Of a stretch of DNA of 19,191 nt, positions 7,787 through 16,374 are shown piece by piece. Within the stretch, counting starts at the first letter, position 1; each line of letters begins with the position of its first letter. The stretch covers positions 1 through 19,191 of the forward strand of contig DFEO01000029.1 of NCBI GenBank assembly GCA_002368715.1, in the 5' to 3' direction. A program made the position numbers and the translations under genes. The notes beneath the pieces are model-generated. The model was not told the DNA's origin and did not search any database. It saw nothing but the letters and a program-made list of their open reading frames with translations. Source of the DNA: Ruminococcus sp. UBA3800 (GTDB lineage: Bacteria > Bacillota > Clostridia > Oscillospirales > Ruminococcaceae).

Positions 7787-7978
7787 ATGAAAAAGGTTTG
7801 TTTATCTCTTTGTTCGGCTCTGGTGATGACAACAGCGTGTTCGATGTTCGTGCCGGGCTTTGGCAGCGATGTCAAAGAGCACCGCAGCAAGCGCTCGGGG
7901 AGCATACGAGTCATAAGCTCTCGGGAGCTGGAGTTTGACTTTGCCATAGGAAGATTTCTCAAGCATCTATTCGGATAA
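7787..7978 (+). CDS. Small putative secreted lipoprotein, unknown function
   Basis: This encodes 63 residues. The N-terminus looks like a signal peptide: MKK, a hydrophobic stretch (residues 4-14), then TTAC with a possible lipidated Cys18. The -3 residue is Thr rather than Leu/Val, so the lipobox is weak. The mature part is short and basic in the middle (KEHRSKRSG) and ends in an amphipathic stretch, FAIGRFLKHLFG. The start is supported by AAAGGAGG nine bases upstream. No promoter is evident between metH and this ORF, so it would be expressed by read-through of the metH terminator, whose stem contains the ribosome binding site. I do not recognise a family. It could be a spurious ORF, but the ribosome binding site and signal-like N-terminus favour a gene. 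Confidence 0.5.
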   Translation: MKKVCLSLCSALVMTTACSMFVPGFGSDVKEHRSKRSGSIRVISSRELEFDFAIGRFLKHLFG

Positions 7979-8020
7979 CTTATATGTACAATAAAACGGA
8001 CAGCAAACCCTGCCTTGTCC

Positions 8021-8049
8021 TTGACAAAAAGCCGCTTGTGTGATATGAT
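8021..8049 (+). promoter_or_regulatory. Sigma-A promoter for addBA
   Basis: -35 TTGACA (8021-8026, consensus), 17-base spacer, -10 TATGAT (8044-8049). It lies 40 bases before addB ATG, which has AGGAGG at 8076-8081. Confidence 0.85.
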
Positions 8050-8088
8050 TTAAGCTGATGATAAAACCCCTTGACAGGAGGATGAACG

Positions 8089-11000
8089 ATGCTTGAATTC
8101 ATAACGGGAGGCGCTTTCAGCACAAGAGAAGAGCTTTTGCAGGAGCGCATAAAGCAGGCTGCTCAGAGCGGCCGTGATGTGCTTTGCATCATTCCCGACC
8201 AGTATTCCTTTGAATTTGACAGGCAGCTTTACAAGAGCCTGGGAGCAAAGCTTTTTAACAGGATCAAGACCGCAGGCTTCAATCGTCTGAGCGAGCTTCT
8301 GGCGAAGGAATACGGCTCGGGCGGCGAGAGCTGTGACGACAGGGTGAGGATCCTGTTTATCTACAAGGCGATCCGTGCTCTCGGAGGTTCGGCAAATGTG
8401 AGATACTATAAGAAGGATATCTCAAAGGCGTCCTTTGTGGGAGAGTGTGACCGCCTGATAATGAACCTCAGGCAGAGCGGCATAACCCCCGAAATGATGA
8501 GAGCTGCCGCAGAAAAGCACGGCGGTTCGCTGGGAGCAAAGCTTTCAGACCTTGCGTTTATCTATGAGGGGTTTCTGAGCGAGCTTTCGGCTCACGAAAT
8601 GACTGACTCGCTGTCTGCGCTTGCGGCTGCGGTCGTGCAGGCACGCACCCACGGCTATTTTGTCGGCAAGAGCGTTTTTATCTCGGCATTCACAAGCTTT
8701 ACAAGTGACGAGTACAAAATGTGTGCTGCCGCTCTTTCTCAGTGCAGCGATATGACAGTGTCGCTCGTTCTTGACGAGCAGTGTACGGCTGCTTTCCATT
8801 CTCATCCGTTTGCGGAAACGGTAAGGACAAGGCAGAAGCTGTCGGACCTGGCTGCCGACTGCGGAGTGCCCGTTGTGAACACTCCCTGCCCCGACAGCGG
8901 AAAGGCGGCACCGGAGCTGTTATATCTGTCCAAAAATATGTACAACTACAACAAGAGCGCCTATGACGGAAAATGCGGAGCGGTAACTCTTGTCAGCGCT
9001 TCCGATATCTATGAGGAATGCGACTACATCTGCTCGCAGATAAAATATCTTGTGCGTGAAAAGGGCTGTGCTTACAGCGATATAGCCGTTATCGTCCGTG
9101 ACCTTTCAGAGCCGGCACCCGTGCTGGAGAGCGCCTTTGAGCGCTATGATATACCTTACTTCACCGACAGAGGCGAGAGCGCCGAAACGTCGGCTCTGGT
9201 GAGATATGTGAATATGCTGTTTCGCTGTCTTCTTACCACTCAATACCGGACGGAGAATATCATAAAGCTGATAAAATCACCCATGTATCCTATGAAGGAC
9301 ATAGATGTTTTCAGGCTTGAAAACTATTGCTATGTGTGGGGAGTTGACAAAGAACTCTGGAAGCAGGAGTTCGTTCCTGCGGACGAGGAACAGCAGCAGG
9401 AGCTGCCCGACGGCAGGCTCAGCTTCACCGGGTACATAAACGAGCTGCGAAAGCAGATAATAGAGCCGCTTGAAAGCTTTAAAGCAGCTATCGGTGAAAA
9501 GCCCACCGCCAGAAGCATATCGGAGGCGCTTTATGATCTGTTTGTACAGATCGGACTTTCAAAGCAGGCCTATTCTTATCTCAGGCGTGCCGCTGACCTT
9601 GACCCTGCCGAGGGCATCGAGCAGGCAAGGGCTCTCAGGCAGCTGTGGGGCAGTGTTATCAGCGTTGTGGGGACTATCTGTAAATATCTCGGGGACGAGC
9701 CGATATCGCTCAGGCGCTACTGCGAGCTGTTCGGCTCGATGACAGCACAGCTCAGTGTTTCAAAGCCGCCTCAGAAGCTTGACTGCGTTCTGCTCTGCAC
9801 GGCAGGGCATTCAAGGACAGGACTTTTCAAGGCGGTGTTCGCAGCCGAGCTGAACGACGGCATTTTCCCTGCAAACGTAACAAGCGGAGAGCTTATAGGC
9901 GAGTTTGAAAAGCAGCTGCTGGAGCGTGACGATATGGTCATAGGCCAGAGTGCCGGCAGCCGTTTCGAGAGCGAAAAGCTGATCTGTTACGGCGCTCTCA
10001 CAAGTGCTGACAGCCGCCTTTATGTGCTGTGGTCCTGCTGTGATCTGCTCGGCGAGACAAAGCGTCCGTCGCCCCTTGCAAACGACCTTATCTCGATGTT
10101 CGGCGAGGACGTCATCGTGAACACGTCGCAGCTTGCACCCAGCGAGTTTGTAAGCTCGTATAAGACGGCTTACTATAAATACCTTGAGAACATAGCTTCA
10201 AAGGACGAGGACACCCGTGCGATAAGGGCGCTGGTCACACTGTCCGAAGAATACAGCCAAAAGCTAGCTTCTCACTCCGATATCCACGAGGACGGCAGCT
10301 ATTCACTCAGCCCCGGGATCGCCGAGAAACTGTTTTTCAGAGAGGAGAAAACAAATATCTCGCCTACCCAGCTGGAGACCTATTTCAAATGTCCGTTCTC
10401 TTATTTTTGCAAATACGGACTCGGCCTTACGACTCCCTCAAAGAAGGAGATAGGGTTTTCTGACCGTGGACTCATAGTCCACGAGCTTTTGCAGCGCCTT
10501 GTAGACCTTGGCAGTGAGGACGGCCCGAAGGGCAGAGCTGCTTCTCGGATGAGCGACGAGGAGCTTGGAGCCTTCGTTTCGGAGTGTGTGGACGACTATA
10601 TAGCAAGGCACCTGGGAGGCAGCTTCGGAAAGCCTGCGGACTTTGATTACATTGTCGCAAGGCTGAAGGAGTTTGCGCTTGAAGCTGCAAGGTTCGTGAG
10701 AGCCGAGCTCGGCGGAACGAGATTTACGCCGCAGCTGCTGGAGTATAAGCTCGATGCCGAGAACGAGCAGCTGGAGCTTTCGGCAGGCGGCGGAAAGAAA
10801 ATGATACTCAGCGGAACTATTGACAGAGCCGATATATATAAGGACGAAAGCGGCGAGACCTATGTGAGGGTCATCGACTATAAGACAGGAACGAGCACAT
10901 CCTTTGCATATTCAAAGCTTTATAACGGGCTCAATCTTCAGATGCTCGTTTATCTTACGGCTCTGCTCGAATCCGACAGCGTGCTTGGGGTGGACAAGGC

Positions 11001-11481
11001 TCACATCAGGCAGGCAGGCATAACCTATTATATCTTCGGCAAAAAGCCAAAGACCTTCGACCAGACAGCCAGCGAGGAGCAGGACAGCCTTACCGCAGAG
11101 CAGCGGATATTGTCCTCGTTCAAGCCCGAAGGCAGGACGGTTGATGCGCAAAACGTTCTGCGTGCCTATAACGAGGAAGATTCTTTTGCCTATGTGCCGT
11201 ATAAGATAAGCAAGAGCACCGGCATAAGCGAGCAGGCTATAACATCAGCCCAGTTCACGGCGCTGCGCACCTTTGCGAAGAACAAGACCGAGGCCTTTGG
11301 CCACGAGCTGAGAGAAGGACACATAAGCGCAAGGCCTCTTGACCGCACCTGCTCATTCTGCGACTATACGGGTATCTGCGGCCTGGTGAACCGTGACAAT
11401 GCGATAGACACCGGCGACAAGACCTATGATGAGCTTATGCGCAAGGAGATAGCAAGACTTGCAAAGGAGGAGACCGAATGA
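8089..11481 (+). CDS. addB: AddAB helicase-nuclease, AddB subunit
   Basis: This 1130-residue subunit pairs with AddA in the complex that resects double-strand breaks for recombination. The N-terminal inactive-helicase fold opens FITGG and continues with IIPDQYSFE, as in AddB. The position of the AddB P-loop (residues 7-14) reads GGAFSTRE, without the GxGKT pattern, so ATP binding there is doubtful. The C-terminal RecB-type nuclease domain shows His798 (IVHELLQ), Asp912 (GTIDRAD), and Asp930 with Lys932 (VIDYKTG). The 4Fe-4S staple cysteines are visible: Cys768 (YFKCPFS) and Cys1088, Cys1091, Cys1097 (CX2CX5C). From memory this is the same spacing as in Bacillus subtilis AddB. The nuclease looks active. 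The stop codon overlaps the addA start (ATGA), which implies translational coupling. Confidence 0.96.
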   Translation: MLEFITGGAFSTREELLQERIKQAAQSGRDVLCIIPDQYSFEFDRQLYKSLGAKLFNRIKTAGFNRLSELLAKEYGSGGESCDDRVRILFIYKAIRALGGSANVRYYKKDISKASFVGECDRLIMNLRQSGITPEMMRAAAEKHGGSLGAKLSDLAFIYEGFLSELSAHEMTDSLSALAAAVVQARTHGYFVGKSVFISAFTSFTSDEYKMCAAALSQCSDMTVSLVLDEQCTAAFHSHPFAETVRTRQKLSDLAADCGVPVVNTPCPDSGKAAPELLYLSKNMYNYNKSAYDGKCGAVTLVSASDIYEECDYICSQIKYLVREKGCAYSDIAVIVRDLSEPAPVLESAFERYDIPYFTDRGESAETSALVRYVNMLFRCLLTTQYRTENIIKLIKSPMYPMKDIDVFRLENYCYVWGVDKELWKQEFVPADEEQQQELPDGRLSFTGYINELRKQIIEPLESFKAAIGEKPTARSISEALYDLFVQIGLSKQAYSYLRRAADLDPAEGIEQARALRQLWGSVISVVGTICKYLGDEPISLRRYCELFGSMTAQLSVSKPPQKLDCVLLCTAGHSRTGLFKAVFAAELNDGIFPANVTSGELIGEFEKQLLERDDMVIGQSAGSRFESEKLICYGALTSADSRLYVLWSCCDLLGETKRPSPLANDLISMFGEDVIVNTSQLAPSEFVSSYKTAYYKYLENIASKDEDTRAIRALVTLSEEYSQKLASHSDIHEDGSYSLSPGIAEKLFFREEKTNISPTQLETYFKCPFSYFCKYGLGLTTPSKKEIGFSDRGLIVHELLQRLVDLGSEDGPKGRAASRMSDEELGAFVSECVDDYIARHLGGSFGKPADFDYIVARLKEFALEAARFVRAELGGTRFTPQLLEYKLDAENEQLELSAGGGKKMILSGTIDRADIYKDESGETYVRVIDYKTGTSTSFAYSKLYNGLNLQMLVYLTALLESDSVLGVDKAHIRQAGITYYIFGKKPKTFDQTASEEQDSLTAEQRILSSFKPEGRTVDAQNVLRAYNEEDSFAYVPYKISKSTGISEQAITSAQFTALRTFAKNKTEAFGHELREGHISARPLDRTCSFCDYTGICGLVNRDNAIDTGDKTYDELMRKEIARLAKEETE

Positions 11482-14400
11482 GCACCGAAGTGAAATGGAC
11501 CGACCGCCAGAAACAAGCGATCGGTGACAGGGGCAAGGGTATGATCGTTTCTGCTGCGGCAGGAAGCGGCAAGACAGCCGTGCTCATCGAGAGGATGATA
11601 CGCCTGCTTTGTGATGAAAATGAGCGTATGCCTGCGGACAGGCTGCTGGCAGTCACGTTCACAAAGGAAGCTGCCGCACAGATGAGGGACAAGCTTGCGC
11701 AGGCCTTTGAAGAGAGGCTAAGGTGTGACCCCGACAACAAGTGGCTGCTGGAGCAGCAGAACCTCTTGCAGCTGGCAAGGATATCGACCATAAATTCATT
11801 CTGTCTCGACCTTGTGCGCACGAACCTCGACAGGCTGGATTTTTCGGGAGGTCTGACGATCCTTGAGGAGAACGTTCAGCAGCTTATCTATGACAGCTCA
11901 AAGGAGCAGGCTCTGCGTGACCTTTATGCGAGCTCGCCCGAGAGCTATGAGCTTATAATGAGAGCCTTCGGAGAAAACGGCCTTTCGGATGTGCTTGACA
12001 AGCTTTACAGCTTTCTGAGGACGATGCCTTTCAGAGAGGAGTGGCTTGAAAATGCAAGAAACAATTTCACGGATGCCGAGACCTTTGACAGGATGATAGA
12101 CGAACGCTTTGAACGCTGCGAAAGAGCGCTCAAAAAGGCAAGAGCGGCGCTCGACCGCTTTCGTGACATTGCGGCTTACAGCGATGACTATCTGATACTG
12201 AGCGACTTTGCCAAGCTTTATGATAACGCCGAGAGCGACGCCGAGCTGATGGCACGGCTTGAAAAGGCGGTAAAAAAACGTGACACGGATGCCATAGCCG
12301 CAATGCCTGTCAAGCTCGGAGCTATAAAGACCCCAAGAAAGAGCAAAAAGCTCGATGCGCTCGATCCTGCGGCAAGAAATGTGCTGGAAGAAAAATGCTC
12401 GCTTGCAAAAAACGAGCGAAGCATCTTCAAGGCCGCTCTGGATGAGATACACGGCTGCTTTGATCTCACAAGGCGCCAGATGCTTGACAATATGCTCGCA
12501 AGCGCTGATCTTCTGGATGTGCTGGCAGAGGTTTGCAGGTGGATAGATGAGCTGGCGCTGGAGCAGAAGCTGGAGCGAAACGGAATAACATTTTCCGATG
12601 CGGAGCTGCTGGCAAAGGAGCTTCTTGTAAAAAAGGAAAACGGCAGGCTTGTTCGCACTGAGCTTGCCGAGCAGATAAGACAGGACGGGATCTTCGGTCT
12701 TATCTTCATAGACGAGTTTCAGGATGTGAACAATCTCCAGGAGCTTGTTTTCCGTGTGCTGTCCGATACCGATGACCTTGATATAATGGGCAGGAACGTG
12801 TTCGTGGTCGGAGATGTAAAGCAGGCTATCTACAAGTTCAGGCTCTCGAATCCCGACCTTTTTATAAAGACGCTTGACGATGCACGCAGGGACGAGAACA
12901 AGCAGCAGCTTGAAGCAGTCATACTGAACCAGAATTTCAGAAGCAGGATGCAGGTGATAAGCTTTGTCAATTTCTGCTTTGATTCGCTTATGTCTGTGTC
13001 CTGCGGCGGAGTTACATATAACGATGACCACGCACTTGTAAAGGGAGCGGACTATGACGAGTCTGAACACTCGACAAAGGTGCTTCTGATCGACAATGAC
13101 CCTGCATTCAAAAAAGAAAACGGCTTCAGCCGTGAGAATTATGAGTGTGCAAGACTTATAAATGATATGCTCCAAAAAGGCGAGCCCGTAAACGACAAGG
13201 GCAAGCTCCGCCCGTGCCGCCCGGGAGACTTCTGCATCCTTGTGCAGACAAATGCCGAGGGCAGGGCAGCCTCTGCCGCCCTTGAAGCGGTGGGGCTCAA
13301 AAGCTACACAAAGGATACCGACGGCTATCTTGCTTCCCGTGAGATACAGCTGGCTGTAAATATCCTGCGTGTAATTGATAATCCTATGAAGGACATACCT
13401 TTAGCAGCGCTAATGCTCTCTCCGATAATGGGCTTCGGACCGGACGAGGCTGCAAGGGTGGCGGCATTTGCGACAAGGGGAAAAACCAAAAGGCATTTCT
13501 GGCAGGTGCTGGTGGCCAGCGATGAGAGCAAAAGAGATGCCGACAAAAAGGAAGCCGAGTTTATCGACCTCGGGGATGAAAAGCTCCAGCGTAAATGTCA
13601 GGAAGCGTTTCGCCTTATCGACAGGCTGAGGACCCTTTCTATGAATATGAGCCTGGAGAAGTTCATAGGCCGTGTCTACGACATGACCGACCTTATGGGC
13701 ATAACATCGCTTTATCTCGATGCCGACAAGAAGCGTGCAAATCTCAGACTGCTTTTGCAGTATGCCCACGCCTATGAGGAGAGCAGCTCGGAGGGGGTTA
13801 CGGGCTTTATAAGATATCTGGACAGTGTTTCCAAAAACGAGAAAGCTTTCAGCAAGGCGGTGACTGCCGTTTCGGGCTCCGGCTCGGTCTGTGTCAAGAC
13901 CTATCACGCATCGAAGGGACTTGAATATCCCTTTGTCTTTCTGACACAGCTCGACCGTGAGATCGAGAGCAGGACATCAGACCTTATCACCCACAATGAT
14001 CTTGGCTGTGCTTTTAGCTTCACATCCCCCGACGGGATGATAAGGCACCGCAGCCTTTACTATGATAAGCTGAAAAAGACCGAAGGCTTTGAAGCGCTGA
14101 GCGAAGCCATGCGTCTGATGTATGTGGGCTTCACCAGAGCACGGGAGCAGCTTTTTGTGTGCTATGCGCCTGCCTATAAAACGAATGAGAGCTTTGAGAC
14201 TGCACTGGGTAAGAAGCGTGTGCTTGCAGACTCGGTAAAGGACAGCGACGGTCTTGCGGACCTTGTGACAGGCTGCGGTTCGATGCTTGACTGGCTGACC
14301 ATAGCGCTTGTAAGGCAGCACGACAACAGCGGCTTTTGCGGCTGGCTGGGCGCCGAAGGCTTTGCAGCACAGCGGTCAAAGCTTGATGACCCCGATATCG

Positions 14401-15167
14401 AGCTTATCGACCTTTCGCAAAACGCCGACGCCCCGGAGAAACTCAAACAGACAGACGAAAAGGAGCAGCACTTTGACAGCCGTCTGCTTGACAGGCTGAA
14501 AAAACGTGCGGACTTTGAGTACAGATCACCTGTCGGCGGTGAAGAGGCACCGCCTGCAAAGATGACTGTCACGGAGATAGTTGCTTCCCGAAATGCCGAG
14601 AAATACGGCGAGGCTCCCGACCTGTTCTTTCCGAATCTTCTGCGCCTTGACGAAACTATGGATCAGCTTTCGGCGGCAGAGAGAGGAACGTTCACTCACA
14701 AGTTTATGGAGCTTGCGGATTATAAAAAGGCGAGCATCAGCGTGAGCGCCGAGCTTGAACGGCTGGTCAGCGAGGGCTTTTTCACAAAGCGTGAAGCAAA
14801 TGGTGTTTATAAAGATGCGCTGGAAGCGTTTTTCAGGAGCGGGCTCTGCGCCCGGATAATGGCATCTCCAAAGGTGCTGCGTGAGAAGCAGTTCCTTGTC
14901 AGCTACGACGACCTTGACCTTCCGAAGGAGTTTGACAAGTATCTCGGCAGCGGCTCGATGCTTCAGGGTATAGCCGACTGTATCTTTCTTGAAGACGATG
15001 GCTATGTGCTGATAGACTATAAGACAGACAGGTTCAAAGACGAGTCGGAGTTTGAGAAATATAACGAGCAGCTTGCCCTTTACAAGGCAGCGCTCGATCT
15101 TATCCTTGACAAGCCTGTAAAGGAATGCAGGATCTGCTCCCTGTGGCTTTTGCGGATGAAAGGGTGA
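11478..15167 (+). CDS. addA: AddAB helicase-nuclease, AddA subunit
   Basis: This 1229-residue UvrD/Rep-family (SF1A) helicase is fused to a RecB-type nuclease and is the motor of AddAB. A Q-motif-like WTDRQKQAI (7-15) precedes Walker A AAAGSGKT (Lys32). Walker B/motif II is DEFQD (412-416). Motif III-like GDVKQAIYKFR and motif IV QNFRS follow, then helicase motifs V and VI around TYHASKGLEYPFVF and YVGFTRAREQL. The C-terminal nuclease shows His1074 (GTFTHKFMEL), Asp1167 (QGIADCIF), and Asp1180 with Lys1182 (LIDYKTD). All catalytic residues appear present and the length is normal. The ATG overlaps the addB stop by four bases. A terminator follows 12 bases after the stop codon. Confidence 0.97.
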   Translation: MSTEVKWTDRQKQAIGDRGKGMIVSAAAGSGKTAVLIERMIRLLCDENERMPADRLLAVTFTKEAAAQMRDKLAQAFEERLRCDPDNKWLLEQQNLLQLARISTINSFCLDLVRTNLDRLDFSGGLTILEENVQQLIYDSSKEQALRDLYASSPESYELIMRAFGENGLSDVLDKLYSFLRTMPFREEWLENARNNFTDAETFDRMIDERFERCERALKKARAALDRFRDIAAYSDDYLILSDFAKLYDNAESDAELMARLEKAVKKRDTDAIAAMPVKLGAIKTPRKSKKLDALDPAARNVLEEKCSLAKNERSIFKAALDEIHGCFDLTRRQMLDNMLASADLLDVLAEVCRWIDELALEQKLERNGITFSDAELLAKELLVKKENGRLVRTELAEQIRQDGIFGLIFIDEFQDVNNLQELVFRVLSDTDDLDIMGRNVFVVGDVKQAIYKFRLSNPDLFIKTLDDARRDENKQQLEAVILNQNFRSRMQVISFVNFCFDSLMSVSCGGVTYNDDHALVKGADYDESEHSTKVLLIDNDPAFKKENGFSRENYECARLINDMLQKGEPVNDKGKLRPCRPGDFCILVQTNAEGRAASAALEAVGLKSYTKDTDGYLASREIQLAVNILRVIDNPMKDIPLAALMLSPIMGFGPDEAARVAAFATRGKTKRHFWQVLVASDESKRDADKKEAEFIDLGDEKLQRKCQEAFRLIDRLRTLSMNMSLEKFIGRVYDMTDLMGITSLYLDADKKRANLRLLLQYAHAYEESSSEGVTGFIRYLDSVSKNEKAFSKAVTAVSGSGSVCVKTYHASKGLEYPFVFLTQLDREIESRTSDLITHNDLGCAFSFTSPDGMIRHRSLYYDKLKKTEGFEALSEAMRLMYVGFTRAREQLFVCYAPAYKTNESFETALGKKRVLADSVKDSDGLADLVTGCGSMLDWLTIALVRQHDNSGFCGWLGAEGFAAQRSKLDDPDIELIDLSQNADAPEKLKQTDEKEQHFDSRLLDRLKKRADFEYRSPVGGEEAPPAKMTVTEIVASRNAEKYGEAPDLFFPNLLRLDETMDQLSAAERGTFTHKFMELADYKKASISVSAELERLVSEGFFTKREANGVYKDALEAFFRSGLCARIMASPKVLREKQFLVSYDDLDLPKEFDKYLGSGSMLQGIADCIFLEDDGYVLIDYKTDRFKDESEFEKYNEQLALYKAALDLILDKPVKECRICSLWLLRMKG

Positions 15168-15179
15168 TATGAAGCTTTG

Positions 15180-15215
15180 AGCGGCGGAAGTGTTTTCTGC
15201 CGCTTTTGTTTTTTT
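15180..15215 (+). terminator. Intrinsic terminator after addA
   Basis: AGCGGC (15180-15185) pairs with GCCGCT (15199-15204), extended by GAA (15187-15189) with TTC (15195-15197) across a G-T pair. A T-rich tail (TTTGTTTTTTT) follows. Confidence 0.9.
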
Positions 15216-15224
15216 AATTTTGAG

Positions 15225-15254
15225 TTGCCATTTTGGTTTTATCCTTCGTATAAA
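15225..15254 (+). promoter_or_regulatory. Probable sigma-A promoter for the stalked envelope-protein gene
   Basis: -35 TTGCCA (15225-15230), 18-base spacer, -10 TATAAA (15249-15254). It sits just after the addA terminator and about 44 bases before the next start codon. Confidence 0.65.
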
Positions 15255-15297
15255 CAAACAGAGCGGCAAAAAGCTGCAGAAAAAAGGAAGGAAGTAA

Positions 15298-16158
15298 ATG
15301 ACAATGAAAGAACAGAACAGACAGAAGAAAGCAACCAACCAGAGATCACTCATGCTGCCGCTGGTGATAATGACTAACATTGTATCGCTTGCGGCTGTTG
15401 TAACTATAATGGCATCGGTCAAGGCTGACAACGACCCCTCGCTGCAGAGCACCGATACGGTGCCTCAGACGACTTCGGCCGTTGAGGTGAAGGACACATC
15501 CGTTCCGACACCGAGGCTGCCGCTGACCCTGTCATCAAAGCCAAAGAGCGCACAGAACACTCAGAGCAGAGATGCCAAGGCAAAGGCTGCCGAGGCTCTG
15601 GCAGAGGCAAAGCAGGAGCAGACAGCCGCACCTGCACCCAAGGAGCTGAAGCCCGAGGAGAAAAAGGTCATAAGCGTTGAGGTCAATGCACCCGAGCAAA
15701 AGGCAGAGACAGCAAAGCCCGAAGCACCGAAGGCGGTTCCCGCTGTTGCCGAAACACCTGCCGAAAGCACAGAAACGTCAGTTTCTCAGACGGACACCGT
15801 ATACGAGAGCCCATATGAAGGCGTATTCGTGGTCGATGAGTCTGCCGGCATCCATGCTGTGGTAAAGAGCACCGGCCCCGACGGGCAGAGCAGCGTTGTG
15901 GTACGTTTCCCTGTAAGAGAGCACACCTTTGTCGAGTGGAACTTCAGCGGTAAGTTTGATGATGACGGGATGCTTTCCTATACAGACGGCAGCAAGACCG
16001 TAAAATACGTTGATGAGTGGGGGCAGGACATACAGTATCCCCGCACATACTTCATAGACGGCACCGGCACGATCCGGGTGACGAACGAGTCCCTCTTCTG
16101 GCAGGAGAACGTTGATAACATCGGCGAAGGCCTTGTGTTCAGCCGTGTGGTATTCTGA
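15298..16158 (+). CDS. Membrane-anchored stalked extracellular protein, unknown function
   Basis: This encodes 286 residues. A basic N-terminus is followed by one hydrophobic segment (about 18-41) that acts as a signal anchor. A low-complexity Ala/Pro/Glu/Lys/Thr-rich stalk spans about 43-165. A compact C-terminal domain (about 169-286) is rich in aromatic, Gly and Asp residues and in likely beta-strands: VEWNFSGKFDDDGMLSYTDG, then YFIDGTGTIRV and SLFWQENVDNIGEGLVF. From memory, similar W-F-G-x-Y-D ... L-x-Y-x-x-G ... DGTG ... L-x-W repeats occur in uncharacterised Clostridia envelope lipoproteins, but I cannot name a family. There is no cell-wall sorting motif and no lipobox. GGAAGGAAG precedes ATG 15298; ATG 15304 is a possible alternative. 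It stands as a single-gene unit with its own promoter and terminator. Confidence 0.85.
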   Translation: MTMKEQNRQKKATNQRSLMLPLVIMTNIVSLAAVVTIMASVKADNDPSLQSTDTVPQTTSAVEVKDTSVPTPRLPLTLSSKPKSAQNTQSRDAKAKAAEALAEAKQEQTAAPAPKELKPEEKKVISVEVNAPEQKAETAKPEAPKAVPAVAETPAESTETSVSQTDTVYESPYEGVFVVDESAGIHAVVKSTGPDGQSSVVVRFPVREHTFVEWNFSGKFDDDGMLSYTDGSKTVKYVDEWGQDIQYPRTYFIDGTGTIRVTNESLFWQENVDNIGEGLVFSRVVF

Positions 16159-16213
16159 TAAAGACTTCTTCATTTCATAATCATATACCATCTTCTACAT
16201 CTTCCCTTATACT

Positions 16214-16260
16214 GAAAACACCCCGTTTGAGAGCATATCTCATACGGGGCGTTTTCATTT
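16214..16260 (+). terminator. Intrinsic terminator after the stalked-protein gene
   Basis: A long stem: GAAAAC (16214-16219) with GTTTTC (16251-16256), CCCCGT (16221-16226) with ACGGGG (16244-16249), and TGAGA (16228-16232) with TCTCA (16238-16242). There is one A-C mismatch, and ATTT follows. The rest of 16159-16374 holds this element and the ilvB promoter; I see no gene there. Confidence 0.85.
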
Positions 16261-16305
16261 GGCAGGCGGCTTTTTCAGGATCACGGCAGCTGCGTTCGCT
16301 TTGAC

Positions 16306-16334
16306 TTGACTTAAACGGCGATCTGTGGTATAAT
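16306..16334 (+). promoter_or_regulatory. Sigma-A promoter for the ilv operon
   Basis: -35 TTGACT (16306-16311), 17-base spacer, -10 TATAAT (16329-16334). The predicted leader is only about 34 bases, which leaves no room for a T-box or leader-peptide attenuator. Confidence 0.85.
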
Positions 16335-16374
16335 GTGATTTAACATTGAATTTAGAGGAAAGGACGGCTTATTT

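Noticed and set aside
2255..7995. The 11-base string TGTACAATAAA at 2255-2265 and again at 7985-7995, both just after gene ends
   Set aside because: Two copies of a short A/T-rich word in intergenic DNA can occur by chance; there is no symmetry or promoter-like spacing to support a site.
7723..8088. Mobile-element or integration scar around the small ORF after metH
   Set aside because: No terminal repeats, target duplications or transposase remnants are visible; the region is explained by a terminator, a small ORF and the addB promoter.
11898..13175. A 425-codon open frame on the minus strand inside addA, with similar long ones at 14526-15452 and 17032-18057
   Set aside because: They lie opposite well-supported addA and ilvB sequence, lack ribosome binding sites, and their translations look like low-information antisense products rich in Leu, Cys and His. 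Codon bias in the real genes explains them.
16335..16374. Leader-peptide attenuator or T-box in front of ilvB
   Set aside because: Only about 34 bases separate the predicted transcription start from the ATG, and there is no terminator hairpin or run of Ile/Val/Leu codons.
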